A DNA stretch of 64,000 bases, taken from assembly GCA_023101885.1 (NCBI GenBank), contig JALPQD010000115.1, positions 3,786,794 to 3,850,793 of the forward strand, read 5' to 3'. Below the pieces are notes generated by a model, which saw only the letters and a program-made list of their open reading frames with translations, ran no database searches and had not been told where the DNA came from. The number at the start of each line of letters is the position of its first letter. Positions within the stretch are counted from its first letter, which is position 1. The stretch comes from Typhlomys cinereus (Eukaryota > Chordata > Mammalia > Rodentia > Platacanthomyidae). A program made the position numbers and the translations under genes. This document shows positions 22,656 to 32,201 of this stretch, one piece after another.

Positions 22656-23900
22656 TTTTTTAAAAAATACAAATTTATTAAATTTATATTTTTATATACA
22701 TGCTCCTTGCCTTCCTCATTCTACCCTCTCTTCTTCCCTCCCTTCACTCCTGCTCCATCCCATCTCACCTCTCATCCCACCATCCCAACCATCCTTATGT
22801 GGGCTCAGTCTACTCTCTCCTATTCTCTTTGGTACTATGGGTCCTGGGGTTCCCTCTATATCATCTGTTCTCATGGGGGTTCAGGCTTCTGTGGCAGATA
22901 GAGAGGCCCTTCTTTGGGCAGCCGAATGATATGGGTACTCCTTTACCTCATCTGACCCCTTGCCCCTAAGGATCCTACTGCCTGGAACTATTTCTCCTGA
23001 GATCCATGCCAATCCACGGAGGCATGCTGACATGTTCACATGTGCAGCTCTGATGAGATCAAGTCCCATTGCCATGGGTTTGGGCTGTGGCTGCCCTATC
23101 TTCAGTGGAGTGACCTTTCCAGCAATGAAACTCTCCAACTTTAGCTTCTTATAATCCTTGAGCCTCTAGATGGGAAGGATTTGGCTGGCCAGGTTCCAGG
23201 TGAACATTATAAGGTTGGTCCTGTCTGTATTCAGGTTGTTTGTTGTTGTCCATTTTGCTCTTCTTGCACTGCACAAGGATGCATCATCCTACCTGAGTGT
23301 TGAGATCCTCTCCTATCCAACAATATAGAAACTTTTAAAGAGGTGCCTTTATATAAGAGAAGGCTTGAAGGAGAAGGAGGATCAGGAGTAGGACATAGTA
23401 GTGGTGGGATCAACCTTCAGGACCCCATCCAGCTCTCTACTAATCACTAACCTTCCTCCATCCCCATAACAGGGAGCACATATTCAGTGCTTCAAACCAC
23501 TCCAAGTACGAGAGCTCAGGAAGGAGACTGGCCATGCATTGAATCAGATATTTTGCTAATTATGAGTCTTTCTTGATGGTGGACTTATTTCTCAGTTGAA
23601 CTTTGCTCCTTTGTCTTCATTCTCTTTAGGTCTTTTTTGCCCTAACCTCCTATTTTGAATCCTTTGTGGATCTAAGGAGTAATAAAAAAGATTCTCCCTT
23701 GAGTACATCATTATGAGGACTTGGTATTAGGTTCCACTTATAAGGGAGAACATGTGACATATGGTTTTCTGTGCTTGGTAGACTTCGCTCAGTATGATTT
23801 CTTCCAGTTCCATCCATCCAACAGCACATTTCATTAATTCATTTTTTCAGGGGGGAAGGCTGTGTAGTTCCATTGTGTATACGTGCTACATTTTCATTAT
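22656..23900 (-). mobile_element. Older L1 3' end inserted in a B3 SINE
   Basis: Minus-strand L1: A/T-rich tail, C/T-rich tract 22700-22800, and 3'UTR with AGATGGGAAGGATTTGGCTGGCCAGGTTCC near 23170. The last part of ORF2 follows (CGCTCAGTATGATTTCTTCCAGTTCCATCC, ~23780-23900, complement of the GKWM..SEV end). A duplicated CCATCTT(A)GG flanks it. Confidence 0.7.
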
Positions 23901-24108
23901 CCATCAACTCCATCTTGGCTTTTGAGACAGTTTCTCATTAGGCTAGGTTGGCTGGCCAGCAAGCTCCGAAGATCCCTGTCTCTGCCTTCCCTGTGCTGGG
24001 ACTACAAGCTTGCACCATGACTATTTTACATGGGTTATGGGATTGAACTCAGGTCCTCATGCTTCCAAGGCAAGTACTTTACCAACTTAGCTATCTCCAC
24101 AGCCTTTA
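23901..24108 (-). mobile_element. B3-like SINE, remaining part
   Basis: TTTTGAGACAGTTTCTCATTAGG..GTGCTGGGACTACAAGC..TTACATGGGTTATGGGATTGAACTCAGGTCCTCATGCTTCC..CTTAGCTATCTCCACAGCC. This is a textbook reverse B3, continuing the piece at 22571-22655. Confidence 0.8.
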
Positions 24109-25370
24109 GGTGTGATGTTGTGAGAAAGTCTTGAATGTGAGTTTGAGCTTTATAGACTGGTGTAATAAAATGTTGGTCTTTTAATAGCCCCCATAGTCAG
24201 CCTTATAAGTCAGTTTATTTTCTCATGTTGGGTAATGCTGATCTTTTCTTTTGATTTCTTTTTCTCTACAATTGCTTTTTCTATAAAGTTCCTTAAATTT
24301 CTTACTCAGTTCTTCTTTTCTGCTGTTTCTCAAATCTTTTTTCTCTTCCTCAAAAATAAAATTGAAACCAATCCCCAAAGGTCTTTCCTTGACTCTGTGC
24401 CAATAACTACGTCTTAAAGTCTTACATAAGTCCCCATATGCCTTTCTAACACAAGCTAATTACTTTCTTCTTTCTCCTCCTTTGTGTTATTCTTCATACT
24501 CTTCATGTTATCAGCTTTTCTCTTTTTTTTAAACATGTTTCTTTTGTATCAAAACTTCATGGTCTCTTTCCTGGTCCTTCAGTCTCTTCTGCCCCTTTGC
24601 TTGGTAAGGCTGCTCAACACATTTCTGATTCTCACTTCCTGTATGATGGAAACTAAATAAGCACTAATTTTAAACTCAATATGTCCCACCCTCCCTTTTT
24701 CTCTTCTTTCTTTGGAGGTGGAGCAAAACACCTGGTGGTTTACAATATCCTTGGTTCTTCCTGTGTGATTGTAGGGTCATGGTTATTGGATTCATTTAAA
24801 TACCCCCCCCCCCAAAAAAAAATCTGCTCTCTCTGATACTATTTCCCTCCTGATATTCTAGTGCAGAGGGTGAAGAACAGATAGAAGTTCTTTTTGTTTG
24901 TTTGTTTTGGACAGAGCTCTACATGTCATCCTATTTTAACCTTCTCCCTTCCAGCCTAGCACTGAAATCCTCTGATCTAGAAGCTTCTCCTTACTAGATA
25001 AGAAACTGATAGGTGATTTGTCTCAGATTGTATCCTCCAGCTGGAGAATGGGTCAGGTGTTTGGAAAGCACTGCAGAGGAATTCCTTGGGCATCATGCAG
25101 AGGGCACACAGAGGGGGAAAGGATTCTATCTGCTGCCAGGAAATTCACCTGGGGCTGAGCCAAGGCTTACTGTATTATAATCAATAGTAGTTTCACATAC
25201 AGCAATGGAACATACTAAAATTTAAGTGGAAAACACTTGAAATGGTGTTCTGAGCTTATATAAGGCTAAGCCGTTGGTCCATAGAGGGAGTCTGTCTCAA
25301 AGTTTCCAAGTGAAACCATACTGAATAAAACTAGAAAAATATTTAATTTTTAATTTTAAAATATTTATTG
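24109..25370. other. No recognised gene or repeat
   Basis: T-rich, unclassified DNA. Small homopolymers only (C8-A9 near 24805). Confidence 0.4.
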
Positions 25371-25713
25371 AAGAGAGACAGAGAAAGACAGAGTGAGAGA
25401 GAGAAAGCAACAGAAAGAAGAAGAAAGGAAAGAGGAAGGAAAGAAGGAAGGAAGAAGGAAAGAAAGAAAAGAAAGAAAGAAAAAGAAAGAAAAAAGAAGA
25501 AAGAAAGAAAGGAAGAAAGAAAGAAAGAAAAAAGAAAAGGAAAGAATGGAAGGGGAGGGGAGAGGAGAGGAGAAGAAGGGAGGGGAGAGGAGAGGAGAGG
25601 AGGGGAGAGGAGAGGAGAGGAGGGGAAAGGAGAGGGAGGAGGGGAGGGGAGAGGAGAGGAAGAAAGGGAAGGGGAGGGGAGGGAATGGGAGGGGAGGGGA
25701 GAGGAGAGAAAGA
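25371..25713 (+). repeat. Polypurine GA-rich tract, ~340 bp
   Basis: Almost uninterrupted purines. AGAAAGAA/GGAAG-type units to about 25545 give way to GGGGA/GGAGAGGAGA units to 25713. Few pyrimidines interrupt it. It lies next to a reverse SINE (25714-25855), so it probably grew from that SINE's tail. Long open frames here on both strands are repeat artefacts. Confidence 0.9.
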
Positions 25714-25855
25714 TACATGCATGCTATGGGTTACATGTGAAAGTTAGATAACTATTGGAAGTCAGTTCTCTTCTTTCATCATGTGGGCTCTGGGTATTGA
25801 ACTCAGGTTGCCAGTTTCGCTAACTGGTGTCTTTACTCATGGAATTATCTCAAGG
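25714..25855 (-). mobile_element. B2-superfamily SINE fragment
   Basis: ACATGCATGCTATGGGTTACATGTG..GAAGTCAGTTCTCTTCTTTCATCATGTGGGCTCTGGGTATTGAACTCAGGTTGCC. Reverse body with a degraded head. Confidence 0.65.
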
Positions 25856-26507
25856 GTTCAAGAAAAATATCTAAACAAGTAATTTCAAACTGATGCCTAG
25901 ATTTTTTTCTGCAAGTTTCTCTGACTTTGGATGAAAGTGTAGAAGAAGCACTATTTGAAAGAACAATAAATAAGCTGTATCCTCCAAAAGAATGGGAGCA
26001 ACTATCAGATAAAGAGATGCTAAACAGAGACGGATAGTAACTGGCCAGAAGTGATTCATACTGCAACATGAAGATCACCATTTAAAGACCTGATTGTGAC
26101 TCAGATGCATTCGTACTTGAGGAAACATCCTGGGTGTGACCAAAGAAGCAACCATAACTCATGGGCAAAAGTTGTGTCAGAACCACGTACAGTTCTATAC
26201 TATGAGAAGAACATATGGACTGGGAGATATTGTGTGGCGATTGGCATGTTAGGGTTATTACCTTAGAGTAATGAACTAGGACTGTACTATAAAGATAGAG
26301 CACAGAACTGAAGATCAAGTCAACAATCTCTGGCCAAGCCTGGAAGATGAAAGTAAGGAAAAATGAAAAAGAAGTTCAGAGGTGAAGAAATCAAAGACCC
26401 AAGTTTCATCATGTTGAGCATTGAGAGTAAAAACCTCAGAAGCTTCATGAAGTACATGCAAATTAATATTGCTGTCATGGACCTTTTGTTCTTTCTGTAT
26501 ATTTTGC
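25856..26507. other. No recognised gene or repeat
   Basis: Unclassified sequence between two low-complexity tracts. Confidence 0.4.
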
Positions 26508-26698
26508 TCCCTCCCTCCCTCCCTTCTTCCCTCTCTCCCTCTCTCCCTCCCTCCCTTCCTTCCTTCCTTCCTTCTTCCTTTTGTTCCTTTTTCCCTCCCT
26601 TCTTTCCTTCCTTCCTTCCTTCCTTCCTTCCTTCCTTCCTTCCTTCCTTCCTTCCTTCCTTCCTTCCTTCCTTCCTTCTTTCCTCCCTCCCTTCCTTT
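26508..26698 (+). repeat. Polypyrimidine (CCTT)n/(CCCT)n tract
   Basis: CCCT units at the left, then a near-perfect CCTT run at ~26605-26680. Open frames rich in PS or KEGR repeats across it are artefacts. Confidence 0.92.
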
Positions 26699-26775
26699 TT
26701 TATTTATGGAAATGAAAATCAGGGCTTTACACATGCTAGGTAAATGTTCTGTCACTGAGCTACAATCCCAGCCAT
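26699..26775 (-). mobile_element. ID/B4-like SINE fragment
   Basis: AAATCAGGGCTTTACACATGCTAGGTAAATG..CTGTCACTGAGCTACAATCCCAGCC is the complement of an ID-type head. The CCTT tract sits at its tail side. Confidence 0.7.
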
Positions 26776-26914
26776 ATATTGGTATTTTTAATTACAGTTA
26801 CTTATCTTTGTGGTTGTGCCTGATAAAAATGTTCCAACTCCTTCTCATGGTTGAAAATTCCTGATAAAAGTTTTTCTCTATTAATCCCATGACAAGAACA
26901 GATTGTTGGTATCA

Positions 26915-27240
26915 TGAATTATGAATGTGTGTGTGTGTGTGTGTGTGTGTGCATGCATGTGAGAGTATAGATACATGTGCACTACTTTCATGTAGAGGTC
27001 ATAGCGGAATGTCAGATATTATGTGTCTCCTTTTACCTTATTACTTTGAGACAGGGTCTTTCACTGTACCAAAAAACTCAGTCTTTCAGCTAAGCTGCTG
27101 ACCAGTGAGTAATTGGGATCTGTCTGTCTCTGCTTCCCAGTGCTGGGCTAGAGGCATGTGCAGTCATAACCAGTTTTTTACCTGGATGCTGTGGATTCAA
27201 TCCCAAGCATTCTTATTCAGTGAGCCATCCCTTCCTGATC
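26915..27240 (-). mobile_element. B3-like SINE with short (GT)n
   Basis: GT run 26929-26951, GAGACAGGGTCTTTCACTG.., GTGCTGGGCTAGAGGCATGTGC.., then the degraded head complement TTCAGTGAGCCATCCCTTCC. Confidence 0.65.
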
Positions 27241-27493
27241 CAACATCAATATTCTTAAAATGTATCCCCCAAAATTTATTTGAGAAGCCAGCGTAAGTGT
27301 TTTAGAAGTTCACATCATGAATTTAAAGTTAAAAATCTGGCAGCTAAAGACATATATAAAAATGAATTAGATTACAAGAGAATGTTAAATGTGAATAATA
27401 AAATGGGTAATTCCAAGGTTAGCAGATTATTTACCGATGAGGCAAAGGCAACTGACAGACTAAGTTACAGTGATTAAAAGAAAACCCTTGAGA

Positions 27494-29636
27494 TTTGAAG
27501 CTGGGAACAATCAGAGGACCTACGGTGCCTGAAGGTGAGCAGGTGGCCCCCTCCTCTTCCCTTTCCCTGTTTGTCCTTGGGAACACGGACGGACACTTCC
27601 TCGCTTGATTTAGTGATGATCAAGGAGCCCCTTTTAAGGTTAGGAACCCAATCGCTTGCATGATTTGCTGATAATCAAGGAGCCCCAATCTCTTGTTTGA
27701 TTTCCCCACGATCAAAGGGCCCCTCTAAATTAAGGCTTTTCCCGGCGAGTTCATATGAGAAATTGGTCCCCTCGGAACTCAAAGCCCAGATTTGATTATA
27801 TTGAATCGGCCTGACAGGGGGCATAGAGCCCGGGGGAATAACAAACCCTGTAATTCCCCCACTAAGCACAAGACACTTGGATCCAAAGCACTCTTGTGTA
27901 TCTGCAGCGCTAGGTTTCCCCTTGAACGTTGGTTACCCTTTTAGGAATTGTTTTCAAGTTCACCTCAATTCTAGTTGCTGATTTTTATTTTTTGTTTGCT
28001 TCTTTGGCTTGTCCATTCACCCCCTAGACACCTCTGCTCCATTAGGGAACCTTTCCTCTCCACAATGGGTAATTTACCATCCCATCAGAAGGCATCCCAA
28101 CTGACTGCCCCTTAAGGCTCTACCTGATTCACGTAGGATCAAAGTGACACCAAAGGACTTAGAAGATTTTTGGGAGGAAGCTTTAATCTTAGCACCTTGG
28201 ATTTCCCCAGAAAATGTCTGGGAGCCACAGATCCAGATAGAAGTGCTTTTCCTGGCCCATAAAGAGGAAGTCCAGGAAGGCCATATGCTTCTGGCCCCCT
28301 TTGTTCCCATCCTCAGCATGTAGCAAGTCTTAAAGGATCCTCCACTGAGGTAATGATTAGTTGCTACAATGTAACTTGTGAAGAGAACCCAAAATTAGTC
28401 CTTTGTTTTTCCTCCAGATCTGAATCCCTCCCTTTCCTGGTTGAGGACTCTGCAGAGGGCTCTCATGTCCATGTGGGGGGCATTCCACTCCTTGCTGACA
28501 TCCCCTTCCCTCCGCTTCTTCTTGTAGCTCTTGACTCTTCCCACCCCTTTCCTGGCTATATTTTCTACTTCAGATGATACTGGTCTCACAATAGGTGTCT
28601 TAAAATCTCTCCTAGAGACTAGAGGACTGAAGGTTAAAACTGTTGGCCTAGAGGAATTTTACAATGATGCTATGGTTTTAGCACCTTAGATCCCCCCAGA
28701 GAAAATGTGGAAATGAACCTATGGATAAGGATGCTTTTCCTTGCTAGATGTTTTTCATAATTAAGTTAAGCTGCCAGACTTAACTAATATGAGGTCTTGT
28801 TTTAAATAAGCTTTTCCTAAATGTTAATCCACCTTTGATGAAGTTTTCAAGGGTAATTTTAAGACAGTTGCTGGTAAATTGTACAGTTGCCAATAAAATG
28901 TTGTTCATGTGCTTGTATGTTTATATGTTCCATGTTTACATGTTGTATGTCTTGTGTCTGGCCACTTCAATTTTTTATTTCTGTTGCACGCTAATATTAA
29001 AATTTTGGCATGCCATTTTTAAATACACGTATGCATACTTAAAGATAAGAACAAATGTTTATGACATCTAAGGCCTTAACTACTTATGTTTTATATCTAT
29101 CACTATTGTTTTTCTAATAGATTGTAAGTTTTCTTTCATGCAAGTTTTCTTACAGGTTTTTTCATATATTCCCAAAATAATAAAGCTTGCTTTCCAGGTT
29201 CTCAGATCATCCATTCAAGCCTCGAATATTCCTAAGATCACCAAAGGCCTGTTGTAAGCCTGGCTGTCCTCTATTGAAGCTATGACTTACTAACTTAAAA
29301 TTGTTAGGTTCTGATTTATGTCTCCCCAGCTCTTCTGGATCGTTTTTCCACCTGTCCTGCCTACAGCCTCTCCGCCTGCCCTGTCTACAGCCCCTCTGCC
29401 TGCTCCTGCTCTGGCAAAAATCTCCTTTTCTCTGTCACTGCTTGAGTTCCCCTTTGGGACCATGATTCCTTCTCTGTGATGGTCTCATGACTGGTAGTCA
29501 ATGACGGGTAAGGCTCCACATGAGGGTGGAGACCAACTTAAGACATACACAGTTGCCTATATTCCACGCAGCTGAAGAGGCTCAGGGTCGCCCCAGCTAT
29601 CATGATCCCCACTGAAAAAAATTTATAAATAAAAGG
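27494..29636 (+). pseudogene. Endogenous retrovirus internal remnant (leader and gag-like)
   Basis: The leader contains TGCGGTGCCTGAAG-like sequence and a splice donor (GAAG|GTGAGC at ~27534). An ATGGGTAAT start at 28063 is typical of a myristoylated Gag and is followed by a stop after about 16 codons. Gag-like coding fragments at ~28139-28262 and ~28620-28748 resemble each other. Stops and frame breaks occur throughout; I see no pol or env. A weak purine tract (~29617-29636) ends the internal region just before the LTR. Class I (gammaretrovirus-like) is inferred from the TGAAA LTR start and the leader. No 5' LTR is seen at the left edge. Confidence 0.5.
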
Positions 29637-30036
29637 GTGAAAATGGGCACTATTGATTCAGGGAGGCCCTAGCCCCGGCTCCCGAATCCAGGAGGTCTGC
29701 CTACAGACAAGCCTGAACAAGAAACCATACAGGCAGTGGGATGGACAACCAAATAGCAGGCGGATGAACAACCAATGGGAAGGAGGGATGAACAACCAAT
29801 GGGAAGTGGCCATATAACCTGGACACCCAGTAAACAGCTAAATGATTGGTGGCTGCTCTCCCCTCCCCCTGATCAGAGGGGTGGCCACACCTGATTGGAC
29901 CCCGACCCTATGTAAGCCCAAACACTTCCTGAATAAAGTTGAGTCTGCGGCCAACTCGTTGTCTGTGTGCTGCTTCTTGCCTGACTCCCGGGGTCTAGGT
30001 GGTGACCCCGTCACCGGCTCACCCATTCACCTTACA
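29637..30036 (+). mobile_element. ERV LTR (class I-like)
   Basis: Starts TGAAAATGGGCAC directly after a purine-rich stretch. U3 has three tandem ~23-bp units with ACAACCAAT boxes (29738-29808). TATGTAAGCC lies ~20 bp upstream of CTGAATAAAGTTGAG (polyadenylation signal near 29930), and a TGTCTGTGTGCTGC U5 follows. The right end lies between 30029 and 30036. A PBS-like GGCCCGGCGGGGGATTTGGCAAC follows at ~30074. Confidence 0.6.
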
Positions 30037-30091
30037 CCCATGAGGCCCTGCCGTTTCCCCTCTTCCCCCAGCTGGCCCGGCGGGGGATTTG

Positions 30092-30481
30092 GCAACAGTG
30101 TAGGTCAGGCAAAGTCCAATCCTGGCTGCTGCAGCCCTAACTTGTGTGGAATATCTTGCATATTGTTGGTCCTCCCCATCTTTAGGCTCTTAAAATCTTG
30201 CTGCCTCCTCTTCCGCAAGGTTCCCCGAGCTTTAGAATGGGGAGAGATTTGGCTGGTCTGTTTCCAGGAGATTAATATAGTAGCCCATACGTTCTTAAGA
30301 AGACCAAATGGTGCCCAGGTGCTAGGAGAGGGGGTGGGAGGGGGGTGAAGAGGAAGAAGGGAGGAGAAGGGGGGCAGAGTGCAATGAGGGACAATGGGGA
30401 AGGGGACAGGGAGAGAGAGGAGAGGGTACCTATTGAGCTTGTATGATTAGGCAAAAAAGTAATAAAATATTTTATATAAAA
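30092..30481 (+). mobile_element. 5'-inverted L1 3' end
   Basis: 30092-30290 matches the complement of the L1 3'UTR (AAAGTCCAATCCTGG..CCTAACTTGTGTGGAATATC..ATGGGGAGAGATTTGGC). 30291-30481 is the following 3'UTR part in the forward sense (G-rich tract, GGTACCTATTGAGCTTGTATGA, A-rich tail). Inverted-then-direct order is the twin-priming pattern. Confidence 0.75.
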
Positions 30482-31119
30482 AGAGGGGACTAAATAGTTA
30501 GAACATTTGTTACTCGGATATATTTGAGGTTCCCGCTCAGTACCATCCAGGGATTGCAGTCACCTTCGGTGAGCTTTTTCTTCTGACATAAGAACATTCT
30601 GTATGTTTGAAGATACCCACCACTCCTCTCCCTGTAGAATCTTACTAAAGTTAAGCATCCTCTTAATTGATCAATCCATGGAAAGAAAAAGCCTGTAGTG
30701 AGCTCCCATCTGAAGAAAAATCATATGCAACCTCCAAGGTCAAATACAAAAAGCAAATTCAGTGATTATGACTAACATCAAAGATGGAAAAAAAATTCAA
30801 GTGAAAGCTAAAGGGAAACATGAGGTTTTGTTCTTCTAAAGTGAAAACAAGTCTTAGAGTTCTCATATAATAAAAATTCCCCCAAATGGATATGCTTATG
30901 AAAGTGGCTTTCATTTTGATATTAATGGTTCCTAGGAGCATCATTTTGCTTTGTAAGGAAATGGCTAAATTTTTGGTGATTTCCAAGGCTTTTGCTTTCA
31001 TCTGAAACAAATTGTATGAATAGATAGACTTTGCCATCAACATGCTATATTATCTGTATATATTATGTACCTTGGCAGAGCATGATCTTAGGGGAGGGCT
31101 TACATGGTTTTAAAAATAT
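30482..31119. other. No recognised gene or repeat
   Basis: AT-rich, unclassified. Confidence 0.4.
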
Positions 31120-31303
31120 TCATATGAGAGAGAGAGAGAGAAACATGCTCAAGTATGTGCATGCCATGGTGTATGCAGAAGTTAGAGGACAAGTTTTTAG
31201 AAGTTGGTTTTCTCTTACCTTGTAAGCTCTAGATTGAATTTGGGTCACCAGGATTGACTTGAGGTGTTTTTAACCTGCTGAGGCATCATGCCAGCCCAAT
31301 TTA
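31120..31303 (-). mobile_element. B2-superfamily SINE
   Basis: GA run (31125-31141), then GTGCATGCCATGGTGTATGCAGAAGTTAGAGGACAA..GAAGTTGGTTTTCTCTTACC..TTGGGTCACCAGGATTGAC..TGCTGAGGCATCATGCCAGCCC. Reverse orientation. Confidence 0.75.
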
Positions 31304-31689
31304 GGTTATTTTTCACCTGTGCATCAATACAAGGCTTAGTGCCTAGCACACAAAAACAATCAGTGGTTATTTGCTTCTGTCGTGTCTGTTTCTGTGCACA
31401 CAGACAGAGGGTAGTACATGGGTGCAAAGATGGCTGTCTGTATCTGGATGGGGTAAAGGGATCTTTCCCAGCCGGCATGCACTGATGGTCATATCACTGC
31501 CTGCCAGAGCTGACAGAATGTAAGACTGACCAGGATGGGGAAACTGGAATTATATAATGAGACAACACTAAGGGGAATTTTTTTCTTTTATTATGGTCCT
31601 CCTGTTAATATTTAAACTTTGGATTTATGTTTTTGGATAAATTTGGATTTGCATTTCTCACTGTATATTTCATTTTCAAAACAACCTCT
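31304..31689. other. No recognised gene or repeat
   Basis: Unclassified. Confidence 0.35.
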
Positions 31690-31906
31690 TTTTGTCATGA
31701 AAAAAGTTTAAATTATAGAGGAGAGGGAGGCGAAGGAGGGAGAGCGATATAAAGAGGGCATCTATGTCACAGTATATATGTGCATGTCAGAGGACCACTT
31801 TCAGAAGTCGGTTGTATCCTTCTACTGGGTGGGCTCTGGGGATTGAACTCATGTCATCATGCTTGCCTACAGATGCCTTTACCCACTCAGCTAGGTCACC
31901 AGTCCT
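31690..31906 (-). mobile_element. B2-superfamily SINE
   Basis: Purine tract, then CATGTCAGAGGACCACTTTCAGAAGTCGG..CTGGGTGGGCTCTGGGGATTGAACTCATG..CTTTACCCACTCAGCTAGGTCACC. Reverse copy of the same class as 31120-31303. Confidence 0.75.
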
Positions 31907-32201
31907 TGTCAAAAAATGTATATACAAAATATCTGACTTGTTTCTCATTCATTCTTGTTTACAGCTATCTCTCAATTATTTCATAGCTTGAACTGTTTTA
32001 ATTAATCTTATATTTGCTAAGTATTATATAGGTTAAAATATAAAAAGTCCAAAAGGCTATACAGGAAATAGTTTGTTACTGCTTGAACCCTGAGATCCAA
32101 TTTTTTTTATGGGCCACAATCTTTATTAGCTTCTTATCTATTCTTCTTTAGTCTTTTATGGGAGCAGGAACAAATATCAACTTACCTCCTTTTCACTAAG
32201 A

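Noticed and set aside
25297..25751. Open frames of 115-141 codons on both strands
   Set aside because: They translate the GA/CT-rich tract into repetitive Lys/Glu/Arg or Ser/Pro/Leu/Phe runs: low-complexity artefacts.
26315..26864. Open frames of 126-146 codons over the CCTT repeat
   Set aside because: Products are KEGR or PSFL tandem repeats from the microsatellite, not genes.
29842..30348. 168-codon open frame
   Set aside because: It runs through an LTR, a PBS-like region and an inverted L1 3'UTR; no coherent protein.
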